A stretch of DNA of 64,000 nucleotides from Fibrobacterota bacterium (lineage in GTDB: Bacteria; Fibrobacterota; Chitinivibrionia; Chitinivibrionales; Chitinispirillaceae), in the NCBI GenBank assembly GCA_023436205.1, contig JAEZKC010000102.1:1-64000 (forward strand), in the 5' to 3' direction. The first letter of the stretch is position 1. Each line of letters starts with the position of its first letter. Both the position numbers and the translations under genes were made by a program. Below, piece after piece: positions 51,822-60,299 of the stretch. The notes under the pieces are model-generated. The model did no database searches. It was not told the DNA's origin and saw only the letters and a list, made by a program, of their open reading frames with translations.

Positions 51822-54800
51822 ATGGCGATATACGTAAGTAGTAGTATAGGAAACGACTCTCATAACGGGCTAGCCCCCGAATTTGACGGTGTAAACGGGC
51901 CAAAGAAAAGCACCTCATCGTCTGTGCTCAGCGCAGCATTCGTAGATGCAAACGGTCCAGAAATATTTTTCCGCCGCGGCGACACGTTTGGAATACATAC
52001 CGTACCGTCAAATAATCTGGTTTATGATGCGTATGGCGACACTTCCTTACCAATGCCAGTTTTCAGAGGCGCTATTACTATAACCGGCTTGCAGCCATAC
52101 GCTGAGGGGGCTGGTCAAACATTCAGTGCAACTACAGTGAGCGTTACCCATGTTTTTGCTAACGACGTTCGTTTGACAGCGGGAAGCTCACCGACAACTC
52201 TTGAAAATAAGCAGTTCATTTACACTGGCGGTATTTTTTATATCAGGTGGGACGATGGAAACCCTAACACGCTAGGAGTATTGATTGAGGGTTCGAGGGA
52301 AACTCAGTGTATAAATCTATCTTCCAAGTCAAACATCACGTTTAAAAATTTAAAGGTTACAAAGGCTGCCAGCTATGGATTTAGATTTACAACTGGAACC
52401 GGAATTAAGATAACAAATTGCGAGATTAAACAGGTTCCAACAGGAATACAAATAGATACCACCAGTGCCGTTGTCGAGCGTAGTAAAATATCTGATGTTA
52501 ATACTGGTATCAACGTGCAAAATGCAACATCGACATACAAAATTCGCTATAATTTGTTAACCCAATCGAACAGTGCATCATTAATCACTGTTGCGTCTTC
52601 ATCAAGCGGATCAATCACAAACAATGTGATAGCTGGCGCGGCTTCAGGATGCATTAGCCACAGTGGTACTGGCTCAACAGTTATCAAAAACAATATCATT
52701 TTCGGTAGTGGAATAAACTCAGCGACTGCGGCGATTCTAATCAATAGCGGGGCTGCAACTGTCGAAAACAATTTGATTCTTCCTTGCGGGACGGCGCCAA
52801 AAACCAGATTCTTGAGCGGGGTCAATCCTACAACTAAAAATATTTATAATGACCCGAAATTCGTCAAGCACCGGCGTGATGCCATTGTCACTGTAATGAT
52901 GGACGATAACACCCACAAAGATTGGGTTCAAGTCGCTGATCTGGTTAAGTCGGTTGTTGGGGCCAATGCGTATTTTGCAGTTAAAACCACCCCCACATCC
53001 CTGCAAACAGACAAAGCAATTTTACAAGAGCGAATTAATCAGGGTCACAGGCTGGGCTCTCATTGTAGAGAACATTGCATGTTGGCTGTATCTGCTGCAA
53101 TGACGGTTCAGTATACAGGGGCAGCCACAACCGCCACTATAACCAAAAGCGGAAACACTGTAACGACTACGATTGATGGCGTTACCGATTTGACCATTGA
53201 TCTTGCTGATTATAACAGAATGCGCGGGGTGGGTGATTTGGTGGCGTACATCAACTCACAGGCAAACTATTCAGCTTCCTACGAGTTTGGACAGGATGAG
53301 AATAATGCCACTATGCTCGCAGATGTTACGGGCGAAAACATTCTAAGCGCGCTTACCCTGAATTTTGATGTGGACAGGTGGCATACTCATTTGCTGGAGG
53401 GGTCAATTGCTGACTTAGCGGCAATATTCACAGAGGCCGATGGGGTAACGCCATATCAGTGCAAAACGATTGCATACCCGAATGGAAACAGAAATCAGGA
53501 CGTGATAAATAAATGTCAAGCTGCTGGATTTACCGGAGCGCGTGTAGTGGGTGGAACTGGCGACAGGTCTAAAATTTATGAACTGTCAGCGGCAAGCAGT
53601 GAGGTATACGGCAATGCAACATTTGTGGGGTTTGAAAATAGCGTTGCATCTACAGGTGTGGCATTCACTAATTCTGGCGTGACGTTCACTTCCGTTAACC
53701 CATTTTACTTCTCTGCCTCTGGAGTTTTTAACGGTTCAGCCTATATTTATGCAGCAAATAACAACGAGCTAAATTTTGAGCTTGGCGATTGGGTTGTGTC
53801 TATCAGGATAAAACCCGCCACGCTAGGAACCCAAACTCTTTATTTTAACGGTTCTGACGCAAGTAATTTCATAAAAATTTTTCTGGATAGCACCGGAAAA
53901 CTTAATTTGCAGATCAGAAAAAACGGTTCGGATGCATTACTCCTAACCACGTCGAACGCAATAACACTAAACGCATGGAATACAGTCAAGGTTCAGAATT
54001 ACAACAATAAATTCATATTAAAGCTAAACGGCAGTGGGCCAGCTTTTAACTCAACAGTAAAGCCGGATAAATATACTGGTGTTCATTATGTGGGGTGTGG
54101 CTACGATTTCGGCGCTTCGTCAACGACCGATTTTTATAATGGCAACATGGATAATTTTCTGTCTGCAGTTGGAACCTATTATAAAACAATGGGTATGTTG
54201 ACATACCTGTCGTACATAGGCGGATATTTCGCCATGTTCGCGCACGGAGAGCCGGAAATCCCGATTGATGTATGGGATGTTGTGTTGAATGTGTTTAAGG
54301 ATTATTCCGGAGAGTTGAGAGTATTAACACTCGATGATGCGGTTGAGTATATCAAGCAAAGCGGAACATTGCAGGCTGACGGGCAAACAGTTTTAACAGA
54401 GTTCGAGGATGTAACAGACTATAGAATTGCATCAGATTCACCATGCAAAGAAGCTGGTGATCCTACGGTATACACTGGAGAACCCAATCTCTACACGCTT
54501 GATGGCGTACAGATAACAGACGAAACAGGTACGGTAGTCGGTCCGGTGCATATCGGGGCGTGTAGTGCAGTGGCTCCAGCCGGTCCCACAATCACCACTC
54601 ACCCCTCAGACTCGACTGTCACAGAGGGGCAGACGGCATCGTTTACCGTCGAGGCTACCACCGAATCAGGTCCGCTCTCCTATCAGTGGTACAAAAGCGG
54701 CACTGCGGTTGAAGGGGCAACGAGCGCCACGTATTCATTTGTCACATCACTGGTCGACACCGGAGCAACAATCTATTGCGCTGTGACAGATGCGAACGGG

Positions 54801-55646
54801 ACAACAGACAGCAATACGGCGACCCTGACGGTCGGCGCATTACTCGCTATCACTTCACAGCCTACAGACCAGACCGTGATCGAGGGGCAAGCGGCTCAGT
54901 TCGCGGTCGTTGCAGTCGGCACGGGAACCCTGCACTATCAGTGGTACAAAAACGGTGCACAGGTCGGGACAGATTCGGACACATACACAGTGACTCCCAC
55001 GTCAGCCGATAGCGGGCACGCGGTCTACTGTGTGGTATCGGATGATAACGGATTTATTCAGTCGACGCCCGTAACTCTGACAGTCGAAACAGCTCTGGCG
55101 ATCATCACTCACCCCCAAGCGCAGACGGCCGTTGCCACACATGTGGCCACATTTACAGTAGAGGCTGTCGGAGAGGGGCAGCTGTCGTATCAGTGGTTCA
55201 AGGGTGGCGAAGAGGTCGGAGCTGGCGGGAACACCTACACTTTCGTAGCTGCCGATGCAGATAACGGAGCGCAAATCTACTGTCAGGTAACGGATAAAAA
55301 CGGCAACCTGAACAGCAACGCCGCAATCCTCACGGTAGAGGCTCAGGTGCTCACGTCGATACAGGTCAATCCTCCCGCCGCAAGGGTTGCGCTTGGTGGC
55401 ACTCGGCAATTTACGGTGGCAGGAGTTGATCAGGTTGGCGGTGCCATGACAATCACCGGCACTGTCGATTGGTCCGCATCCGGCGGCGGGACAATATCAG
55501 CACAGGGGTTGTTTACCGCTGGAGAGGTAGAGGGGGAATTTACAGTTTCAGCTACTGTTTCGGAATTGGCAGACACCGCAATGGTGATCGTTGTAACAAA
55601 AACCAGCCGCAAACGGATCAGCCATAAATACGGATATAGCTATTAA
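51822..55646 (+). CDS. Giant tail spike: beta-helix with inserted NodB deacetylase and LamG-like domain, then Ig-like repeats
   Basis: A 1274-residue protein. Residues about 160-345 are right-handed beta-helix repeats (NITFKNLKVT, GIKITNCEIK, ATVENNLILP). At 353 a NodB-type deacetylase begins: AIVTVMMDDN (Asp361/362), SHCREH (His414/418) and AYPNG (551-555), all metal or catalytic motifs. It is split by a beta-rich insert (430-520) and by a LamG-like domain (about 600-780), then resumes with AMFAHGEP and LTLDDAVEYI. The beta-helix closes at 865-915 (DYRIASDSPC, VHIGAC). Three Ig-like domains (921-1173; YQWYK/YQWFK each) and a BIG2-like domain (1176-1260) end it. Probably a receptor-binding deacetylase; lower GC in 51.8-54.5 kb. 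Confidence 0.75.
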   Translation: MAIYVSSSIGNDSHNGLAPEFDGVNGPKKSTSSSVLSAAFVDANGPEIFFRRGDTFGIHTVPSNNLVYDAYGDTSLPMPVFRGAITITGLQPYAEGAGQTFSATTVSVTHVFANDVRLTAGSSPTTLENKQFIYTGGIFYIRWDDGNPNTLGVLIEGSRETQCINLSSKSNITFKNLKVTKAASYGFRFTTGTGIKITNCEIKQVPTGIQIDTTSAVVERSKISDVNTGINVQNATSTYKIRYNLLTQSNSASLITVASSSSGSITNNVIAGAASGCISHSGTGSTVIKNNIIFGSGINSATAAILINSGAATVENNLILPCGTAPKTRFLSGVNPTTKNIYNDPKFVKHRRDAIVTVMMDDNTHKDWVQVADLVKSVVGANAYFAVKTTPTSLQTDKAILQERINQGHRLGSHCREHCMLAVSAAMTVQYTGAATTATITKSGNTVTTTIDGVTDLTIDLADYNRMRGVGDLVAYINSQANYSASYEFGQDENNATMLADVTGENILSALTLNFDVDRWHTHLLEGSIADLAAIFTEADGVTPYQCKTIAYPNGNRNQDVINKCQAAGFTGARVVGGTGDRSKIYELSAASSEVYGNATFVGFENSVASTGVAFTNSGVTFTSVNPFYFSASGVFNGSAYIYAANNNELNFELGDWVVSIRIKPATLGTQTLYFNGSDASNFIKIFLDSTGKLNLQIRKNGSDALLLTTSNAITLNAWNTVKVQNYNNKFILKLNGSGPAFNSTVKPDKYTGVHYVGCGYDFGASSTTDFYNGNMDNFLSAVGTYYKTMGMLTYLSYIGGYFAMFAHGEPEIPIDVWDVVLNVFKDYSGELRVLTLDDAVEYIKQSGTLQADGQTVLTEFEDVTDYRIASDSPCKEAGDPTVYTGEPNLYTLDGVQITDETGTVVGPVHIGACSAVAPAGPTITTHPSDSTVTEGQTASFTVEATTESGPLSYQWYKSGTAVEGATSATYSFVTSLVDTGATIYCAVTDANGTTDSNTATLTVGALLAITSQPTDQTVIEGQAAQFAVVAVGTGTLHYQWYKNGAQVGTDSDTYTVTPTSADSGHAVYCVVSDDNGFIQSTPVTLTVETALAIITHPQAQTAVATHVATFTVEAVGEGQLSYQWFKGGEEVGAGGNTYTFVAADADNGAQIYCQVTDKNGNLNSNAAILTVEAQVLTSIQVNPPAARVALGGTRQFTVAGVDQVGGAMTITGTVDWSASGGGTISAQGLFTAGEVEGEFTVSATVSELADTAMVIVVTKTSRKRISHKYGYSY

Positions 55647-55675
55647 TCAATTACAACCTATTTCCAGGAGGTTTT

Positions 55676-56008
55676 ATGTCCCCGGCAGATTTTCTAATTC
55701 TACTGTTCAACAAAGTATTTGCATCGTACTACTCGATGCAGCCAGCAAGGGCATCGACACCGGTCGAATTCGCCGATGGCAAGTGGATAGTCAAAGACAA
55801 GGCAGGAAAAGAGTGCAAAGCCAAGTCTGTACGCCTGAGTAAGGACTATACCGGCACCGCCCTGATAAAGGTGCACCTGGCCGCAGATCCCGTCAACGAG
55901 TATGAGGTTTTCGACTTCGTTGCAGGCGATAACGAAGGGCTCATTTTCGATGAAATAATCCAGGACGGCACGAGTGCCGATTTCACCAAAATAAAAGTGT
56001 TCTGTTAA
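55676..56008 (+). CDS. Hypothetical late phage protein
   Basis: A 110-residue protein, not recognised. The first 20 residues are hydrophobic (ADFLILLFNKVFASYYSM) and the rest is strand-rich and acidic. CAGGAGG precedes the ATG. Confidence 0.5.
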   Translation: MSPADFLILLFNKVFASYYSMQPARASTPVEFADGKWIVKDKAGKECKAKSVRLSKDYTGTALIKVHLAADPVNEYEVFDFVAGDNEGLIFDEIIQDGTSADFTKIKVFC

Positions 56009-56017
56009 GGAGGTTCT

Positions 56018-56239
56018 ATGTCCAACAGTATCGCTAAAAACTTCGAGAAAGCTGCTGAGGCGTTCGCCACGACGCTCGTGGCTGGACTGGTAGCCGGAGG
56101 GCTTACAGAGGCCGCAAAGGTCTCAGGAGCCCCTATTCCGCCGGAATTTCAGCAGGGACTGGTAATGACCGGGATGATGGTGCTGGCAGGAGCGGCAAAC
56201 GGGGTGAGGAACTGGTGGAAGCACCGGAAGAAGAAGTAA
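56018..56239 (+). CDS. Holin-like small membrane protein
   Basis: A 73-residue protein with two hydrophobic stretches (AFATTLVAGLVAGGLTEAA and GLVMTGMMVLAGAANGV) and a basic C-terminus (KHRKKK). These are features of class II holins, which open the membrane for the endolysin; it lies downstream of the endolysin. AAGGAGG precedes the ATG. Confidence 0.55.
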   Translation: MSNSIAKNFEKAAEAFATTLVAGLVAGGLTEAAKVSGAPIPPEFQQGLVMTGMMVLAGAANGVRNWWKHRKKK

Positions 56240-56241
56240 GC

Positions 56242-56260
56242 AAGGGGCCATGTGCCCCTT
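56242..56260. terminator. Terminator between convergent late and leftward operons
   Basis: AAGGGGC-CATGT-GCCCCTT hairpin (7-bp stem) followed by a T-rich tract on +. It sits at the meeting point of the rightward late operon and the leftward operon ending at 56259. Confidence 0.65.
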
Positions 56261-56582
56261 ATTCTTCTTTGTATTTTTCAACCACCGCTTTCGCAGCATT
56301 CTCCCGTTTTGGTTCGGGAATGTTGTCCCACACATCCGGAGGTATTCTGATTGTTTCCGCCCGGGTGCCTCCCTCAAACAAATACGGTCGACCTCTGCGC
56401 CTGGGAATGCGCCTGATCACTCCGGCGTTATACTGCACCTGAGAGCCATCAGGCATTTCAAGCAGTGCACCGGTATCAGTGCCGTCTCTGGTTACGGTCC
56501 CGATGATTTTAGCCCCCTGCGGCAGCGTGGGGCCAGCGTAGAGTTTGCCCTGCTGGATGTTGTCAGTTGTTGTTATTTGCAT
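56259..56582 (-). CDS. Hypothetical protein, end of leftward operon
   Basis: A 107-residue basic protein. The first 60 residues are strand-rich (QGAKIIGTVTRDGTDTGALL); the C-terminus IRIPPDVWDNIPEPKRENAA resembles a ribbon-helix-helix. Not recognised. It would be co-transcribed with the genes to its right. Confidence 0.5.
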   Translation of the reverse strand: MQITTTDNIQQGKLYAGPTLPQGAKIIGTVTRDGTDTGALLEMPDGSQVQYNAGVIRRIPRRRGRPYLFEGGTRAETIRIPPDVWDNIPEPKRENAAKAVVEKYKEE

Positions 56583-56587
56583 ACGGG

Positions 56588-56845
56588 TTATACTCCCTGA
56601 TTTTTGATTTGGAAAAAAAAAATACCCCAGTTGCGCACCCGATAAACGGCACCCTCGCCGTTTTTGTTGATGTTGACAATTTTAACACCATACAATTTCA
56701 GATGCTGGAGATACCTGAAAAACGTAGCACGAGACATTCCGGTTTGGTGCATAATCTCCTCACGGCTAACTCGGCCGTGGATAGCAAAGAGCTTCAGGAT
56801 TTTGGCTACCTCGGCTATTGCTTCTATTTTTCCGGTTGCTGGCAT
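56588..56845 (-). CDS. Winged-helix regulator
   Basis: An 85-residue DNA-binding protein: KILKLFAIHGRVSREEIMHQ, SRATFFRYLQHLKLYGVKIV, then a wing (NINKNGEGAVYRVRNWG). It may control the palindrome-flanked promoter of its own operon; that is inference. Confidence 0.65.
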   Translation of the reverse strand: MPATGKIEAIAEVAKILKLFAIHGRVSREEIMHQTGMSRATFFRYLQHLKLYGVKIVNINKNGEGAVYRVRNWGIFFFQIKNQGV

Positions 56846-56886
56846 GATTGCTCCAATGGAATCCCCGCCGGAACGGGGAGAGGTGG

Positions 56887-57057
56887 TTAGTTTGAAACCT
56901 CGTCCGAAATAGCGTCACATTTTGCCGGATCACAGTAAATGCACTCTCCGCAGATTGTGGTTTGTTCCCCTGATTCGGTCTTACCTGATTCGCACCAACT
57001 GATACCGTACTCGAGTATTTTTGCCGATAGTGATGATTTGTCAAATTGTTCACCCAT
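56887..57057 (-). CDS. Small Cys-rich protein
   Basis: A 56-residue protein with ICGECIYCDPAKC near the C-terminus, a four-Cys cluster. AAGAGGAGAGAATC precedes the ATG. Function unknown. Confidence 0.55.
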   Translation of the reverse strand: MGEQFDKSSLSAKILEYGISWCESGKTESGEQTTICGECIYCDPAKCDAISDEVSN

Positions 57058-57074
57058 GATTCTCTCCTCTTAAT

Positions 57075-57090
57075 GGCGGGTTGCCCCGCC
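57075..57090. repeat. GC hairpin in the leftward operon, copy 1
   Basis: GGCGGG-TTGC-CCCGCC, a perfect 6-bp stem. It lies between the stop of one gene and the ribosome site of the next; the same hairpin recurs at 57339-57354. Confidence 0.65.
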
Positions 57091-57099
57091 AGTTGATTG

Positions 57100-57318
57100 T
57101 TAGACTTGCTTGCTCCATGTTTCGTAATCACTGTACGACTCAAAAGCCTGATAACCACCCTCAACCTCAACAGCCACCTCAGCCCATGGCGCATCGTGTG
57201 TAACCTGTTTTGGCATTTCATCAAAACGGTCTCCATCTGCATCGATAAAAAGGCCCTTAGCTGGTTCGGTGTTGGGGTCAAACTGGTGATCGTCGCTCTC
57301 AACAAACATCTGTCTCAT
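57100..57318 (-). CDS. Small acidic protein
   Basis: A 72-residue acidic protein, not recognised, with AGGAGGAGAGAAA before the ATG. Located between the two hairpins. Confidence 0.5.
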   Translation of the reverse strand: MRQMFVESDDHQFDPNTEPAKGLFIDADGDRFDEMPKQVTHDAPWAEVAVEVEGGYQAFESYSDYETWSKQV

Positions 57319-57338
57319 TTTCTCTCCTCCTCAAAAAT

Positions 57339-57354
57339 GGCGGGTTGCCCCGCC
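57339..57354. repeat. GC hairpin in the leftward operon, copy 2
   Basis: Identical to 57075-57090. On the minus strand it is followed by ATTTTT, giving it terminator or attenuator character. Confidence 0.65.
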
Positions 57355-57363
57355 GGTTGTGTG

Positions 57364-57570
57364 TTAGTTGTCGTCTCTATCAACAATTTCGATGTCGCTG
57401 GAGCATGTACCAACGATTTTTCTAGTTTCATCCCATGACCAGACGCCGGTAGTATCATCAATCTCAGGCCCGCCAAATGTTGGTAGAGAATCCCAACTCG
57501 GCAATGATGGATCGTCGTTCTGCATCATGTCAAACAGTTCATTCAGGTTTTTGGGGCTTGTTGCGTTCAT
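57364..57570 (-). CDS. Small acidic protein, first gene of leftward operon
   Basis: A 68-residue acidic protein, not recognised. The ATG at 57570 is preferred because AAGAGGAG lies six bases before it, while the ATG at 57576 abuts the site. Confidence 0.5.
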   Translation of the reverse strand: MNATSPKNLNELFDMMQNDDPSLPSWDSLPTFGGPEIDDTTGVWSWDETRKIVGTCSSDIEIVDRDDN

Positions 57571-57624
57571 TTCCATCTCCTCTTCTCAGTTTTTGTCCGA
57601 CAGCTCCCTGCTGCCCTCCCCCTT

Positions 57625-57653
57625 AATATAGCAAATAAAATACACAAAAACAA
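57625..57653 (-). promoter_or_regulatory. Promoter of the leftward operon
   Basis: On the minus strand: -35 TTGTTT (57648-57653), a 17-base spacer, -10 TATATT (57625-57630). It is placed about 50 bases ahead of the first gene. Confidence 0.6.
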
Positions 57654-57676
57654 GTTTTATTTTTGTGTATTTTATT
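57634..57676. promoter_or_regulatory. Large palindromic operator over the promoter
   Basis: AATAAAATACACAAAAA (57634-57650) and its exact reverse complement (57660-57676), separated by nine bases. The left arm covers the promoter spacer and edge of the -35 box, so a repressor bound here would block transcription. Confidence 0.65.
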
Positions 57677-57686
57677 CCCGGGCTAT

Positions 57687-57721
57687 AAAAAAGCCCCGAC
57701 CGGAATCAACCGGCCGGGGCT
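57687..57721 (-). terminator. Intrinsic terminator downstream of the tRNA-like gene
   Basis: On the minus strand, a 12-base-pair stem AGCCCCGGCCGG / CCGGTCGGGGCT with one mismatch, followed by TTTTTT. It ends transcripts coming from the tRNA-Thr-like gene and isolates the leftward operon. Confidence 0.7.
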
Positions 57722-57861
57722 CTGCGCGGCTCCACTTTACAAGTTAAAGTCATAAAAAGAGTCATACTTTATGACATGCCATGTCATATATTAGTCATAG
57801 ATAGTTAAAAAGAGAAAGGGGAAGCATCTGCGCAACCCCTTGAAACTGCTGAAGAAGAGAA

Positions 57862-57934
57862 AGCCGAGAAGCAGACTCGAACTGCCGACCTACTGATTAC
57901 GAATCAGTTGCTCTGCAATTTGAGGAGTTTCGGT
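57862..57934 (-). tRNA. tRNA-Thr(CGU)-like gene with a degenerate 5' half
   Basis: Canonical 73-base spacing. The 3' half is sound: anticodon stem ACTGA/TCAGT, loop TTCGTAA with anticodon CGU, T-arm GGCAG-TTCGAGT-CTGCT, acceptor 3' strand TCTCGGC. The 5' half is poor: acceptor pairs 1:72 (A-C) and 6:67 (A-C) fail, 10:25 is C-C, U8 is C, and G18-G19 is not intact. It may be a pseudogene or the hybrid left by prophage insertion. Confidence 0.55.
57892..57906. other. Right attachment site core
   Basis: ACTGATTACGAATCA, identical to 9758-9772 and coincident with the anticodon stem-loop of the tRNA-like gene. The prophage-side flank carries the good 3' half of the tRNA, as expected when an element supplies the tRNA end. 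Confidence 0.7.
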
Positions 57935-57951
57935 TATTTTTCGGAATCATT

Positions 57952-58128
57952 ATGAAAATCAAACGTGCAACTATTTCTGAAGTTGAGCAAAAAGCACTCC
58001 CGATTATGTTGAATGGCTATAACAAACGTCAGGCAAAGCGTTCAACCGCAGAGGAACTTCGGCGCAGTCCGGAAAAGGTAGCCCGTGATAAACGATTTCC
58101 CAGCAAACCTCGCATCAGCCCTATATAA
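57952..58128 (+). CDS. Small basic hypothetical protein
   Basis: A 58-residue Lys/Arg-rich protein (MKIKRATISEVEQK...), below the length usually listed. TTCGGAATC lies upstream, a weak ribosome site. Located just outside the right attachment core. Not recognised; may be a chance frame. Confidence 0.35.
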   Translation: MKIKRATISEVEQKALPIMLNGYNKRQAKRSTAEELRRSPEKVARDKRFPSKPRISPI

Positions 58129-58558
58129 GCTGCATCAGGAGTTTCACTCAGACCCTGAGCTTATTATCCGGGCAGATAATCCCTTCCTACTTTGCAATAC
58201 AATTTGTTTAGCACTCGCTTTATGCTATCTGTAAGCTGTTCCCATCACTGACTCTTTCAATACAAAAAACAGGTCGAGAATCGCTTAAGAAAAAATTCCC
58301 ATTGCGCACCTGCATTCCCGCGCTTTATCTTTTATTCATTGCATCCGTTTCCACCCGCTACGACCTACATCTCGCAAACAGGTGCAACCATTTCCAAACA
58401 TCCGCGGGCACCATTCTCTCGCCCAGGAACCCATTCTCAACAAATTAGAATTACGCACCACTTTGCCAAGTGGTTCTTAATCTAACGGAGCCGGACGGCT
58501 GGTCCCATTCCCGCCTGCTGTCTCCATAACTGTTCACCCTTCCTGGGAAGGAGATGTA
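58129..58558. other. Gene-poor stretch
   Basis: No open frame with a ribosome site, no hairpin of note and no repeat is visible, apart from the GGAAGGAGATG ribosome site at the end serving the next gene. Confidence 0.4.
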
Positions 58559-59356
58559 ATGGCTGTTCCAATGGAAATGCAGCAGAAGATCGAGCTGCAG
58601 ATGTATGAACTAAACAAAAAGGACTTCGTTAGATGTCCTGGAGGGCTTCAGAAACTCATTGGTATGTTCGGGGAGGTCACCGCGCAAACCATGAAAGATG
58701 AAGAGAAGATGGTGGCGGCAGGTTACAGTGCCGAAAAAATTACTCTAAACAGGGCGATGCTTGAAATGCTCGTGCTTTCACACGGCGCCCGCCTTGTGGA
58801 CATCCCCGAAAATTCGGCGGAAAAGGAAGAGTACAACAGCCTGCTTGAGCAGATCAAAAATGACTGCAAGATGATGCGTCTGGTATTCAGCCATGTCATC
58901 GATGTCACTGATGATTCCAAGCTGCGCAAGATCTACCAGAGTCTATCCAGCGGCTCCAGCGCGGTCGACTGTGCGACCGATTCTGTTGCCATGAGCAAGG
59001 TTCTGGAAAACCATCCGCAGCTTATATGCCAGATTAGGCCTATGAGTGTGCTAGTGGACATTGCCTTTCTGCACAGCGCACGTAACCGTGCGGTGGAACT
59101 TCTATCAAGAAGAGGCTTTGTGGTGGAAAACGGACTGCCTCCCAGTGAAGCTGTCGACAGGCAGAGCCGGATCGTCACACTGTGCATGAAAGAACTTGCG
59201 AACATTCGCAAATTCGCCAATGCCGCCTTCTATGATAATGCAGAGCACTATCATCGCTACTACTCAGTAAAATCAAAAAGGAACGATTCTTCATCAGAAA
59301 CAGATGAGAACGAGCCTGAAGAACAGGTTGAGCAGAAGCTTACAGTCGAACAATAG
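58559..59356 (+). CDS. Hypothetical protein, paralogue 1
   Basis: A 265-residue soluble helical protein, not recognised. Its segment FVVENGLPPSEAVDRQSRIV, then ANIRKFANAAFYDNAEHYHR, is shared with the next gene. An excellent GGAAGGAG precedes the ATG. The C-terminus is acidic low-complexity. Confidence 0.6.
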   Translation: MAVPMEMQQKIELQMYELNKKDFVRCPGGLQKLIGMFGEVTAQTMKDEEKMVAAGYSAEKITLNRAMLEMLVLSHGARLVDIPENSAEKEEYNSLLEQIKNDCKMMRLVFSHVIDVTDDSKLRKIYQSLSSGSSAVDCATDSVAMSKVLENHPQLICQIRPMSVLVDIAFLHSARNRAVELLSRRGFVVENGLPPSEAVDRQSRIVTLCMKELANIRKFANAAFYDNAEHYHRYYSVKSKRNDSSSETDENEPEEQVEQKLTVEQ

Positions 59357-59457
59357 TACCATGGTTGATCCTGTGTAAAATGGGTACACAGGTAGATCGG
59401 TATGAGTGAGGGGAGGCGGTGCTTTCCCTCACTTCTTTTTGGAGAGGAGCCGTTGTA

Positions 59458-60207
59458 ATGATAAACATTCAGAAGCAGGTGGACAAGGAAGTGGATAGAC
59501 TTGGGGATGCGGATCTCCGCCGGCCTGCCATGTCTATTAAAGATTTCATTGAGGAGCATTCGAAAGTTCTGGCCCGGGTGCAGATTGACAAGAGCTGTGT
59601 CGAAAAAGCGGGATTTAACTGGGAGCGATTTCCTGTGTTCGTATGTCAGTTTGAAAATCTTGTTCTGGTGCACGGCGAGCGCACCGGGACCAAACTAAAG
59701 TCGCCGCAGGTTCTGGCGGCGTTTAACAGAGATCTTGAAAAGGTAAAGAGCGACCGCAAGCTGCTCAAAGCGGTGGCGGGGTATGTGGTAAAGAATTCAG
59801 GGAGCAAGCGGGCAGCAATCAAGATGCGCAGGATCCCGCGTACAAACAGCAAAACCGCTCTTCTCACCAGCTGCCTCGACCTGATCTCAATCATTCAGGA
59901 ATTCCCCCAGCTTTCAAGACAGATCCGCCCTGCTGGGAGAGAACTGACCTCCGACAACCTCCAGGAAATCTCCAACCGGGTGCTGTCACTTCTTAAGCGC
60001 AAAGGAGTAGTGGTCGTAAACGGCATTCCGCAGAATGCACTTGTGGCACGCCAGAACCGGCTGGTGACACTCTGCCTGAGAGCACAGGCTACCATCAAGG
60101 AATTCGCCAGTGCAGCCTTTATAGAGGACCCGGAGTACTACAAGAAATATTACTGCAGCGAAAGGAGGAAACATGCTGGTGCAGTAGAGGAGGTGGCGGT
60201 TGTTTGA
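59458..60207 (+). CDS. Hypothetical protein, paralogue 2
   Basis: A 249-residue protein homologous to paralogue 1 over its C-terminal part (VVVVNGIPQNALVARQNRLV, then ATIKEFASAAFIEDPEYYKK). GGAGAGGAGCC precedes the ATG at 59458; the frame to 59419 is not needed. The pair is tandem and co-directional. Confidence 0.6.
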   Translation: MINIQKQVDKEVDRLGDADLRRPAMSIKDFIEEHSKVLARVQIDKSCVEKAGFNWERFPVFVCQFENLVLVHGERTGTKLKSPQVLAAFNRDLEKVKSDRKLLKAVAGYVVKNSGSKRAAIKMRRIPRTNSKTALLTSCLDLISIIQEFPQLSRQIRPAGRELTSDNLQEISNRVLSLLKRKGVVVVNGIPQNALVARQNRLVTLCLRAQATIKEFASAAFIEDPEYYKKYYCSERRKHAGAVEEVAVV

Positions 60208-60299
60208 TAGATTTCTTCTACGTGCGGCAGGGAATCAGAACGAAAGATCGAAGGCCAGAATATAAAGCGCAGAGGACAGGTCACGAATAAGGTCAGCTG

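Larger units (their letters stand above)
9758..57906. mobile_element. Complete mosaic prophage: lambda-type head, Mu-type contractile tail, tyrosine integrase
   Basis: The borders are the two copies of a 15-bp repeat, with the integrase next to the left copy and a tRNA-like gene at the right copy. Within lie a leftward early block, a repressor region, a full head module, a full contractile tail module, lysis genes and a short leftward operon. All expected structural genes appear intact, so the element could be functional. It is unlike Mu itself in that no transposase pair is present; integration is by a site-specific recombinase. Confidence 0.85.
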
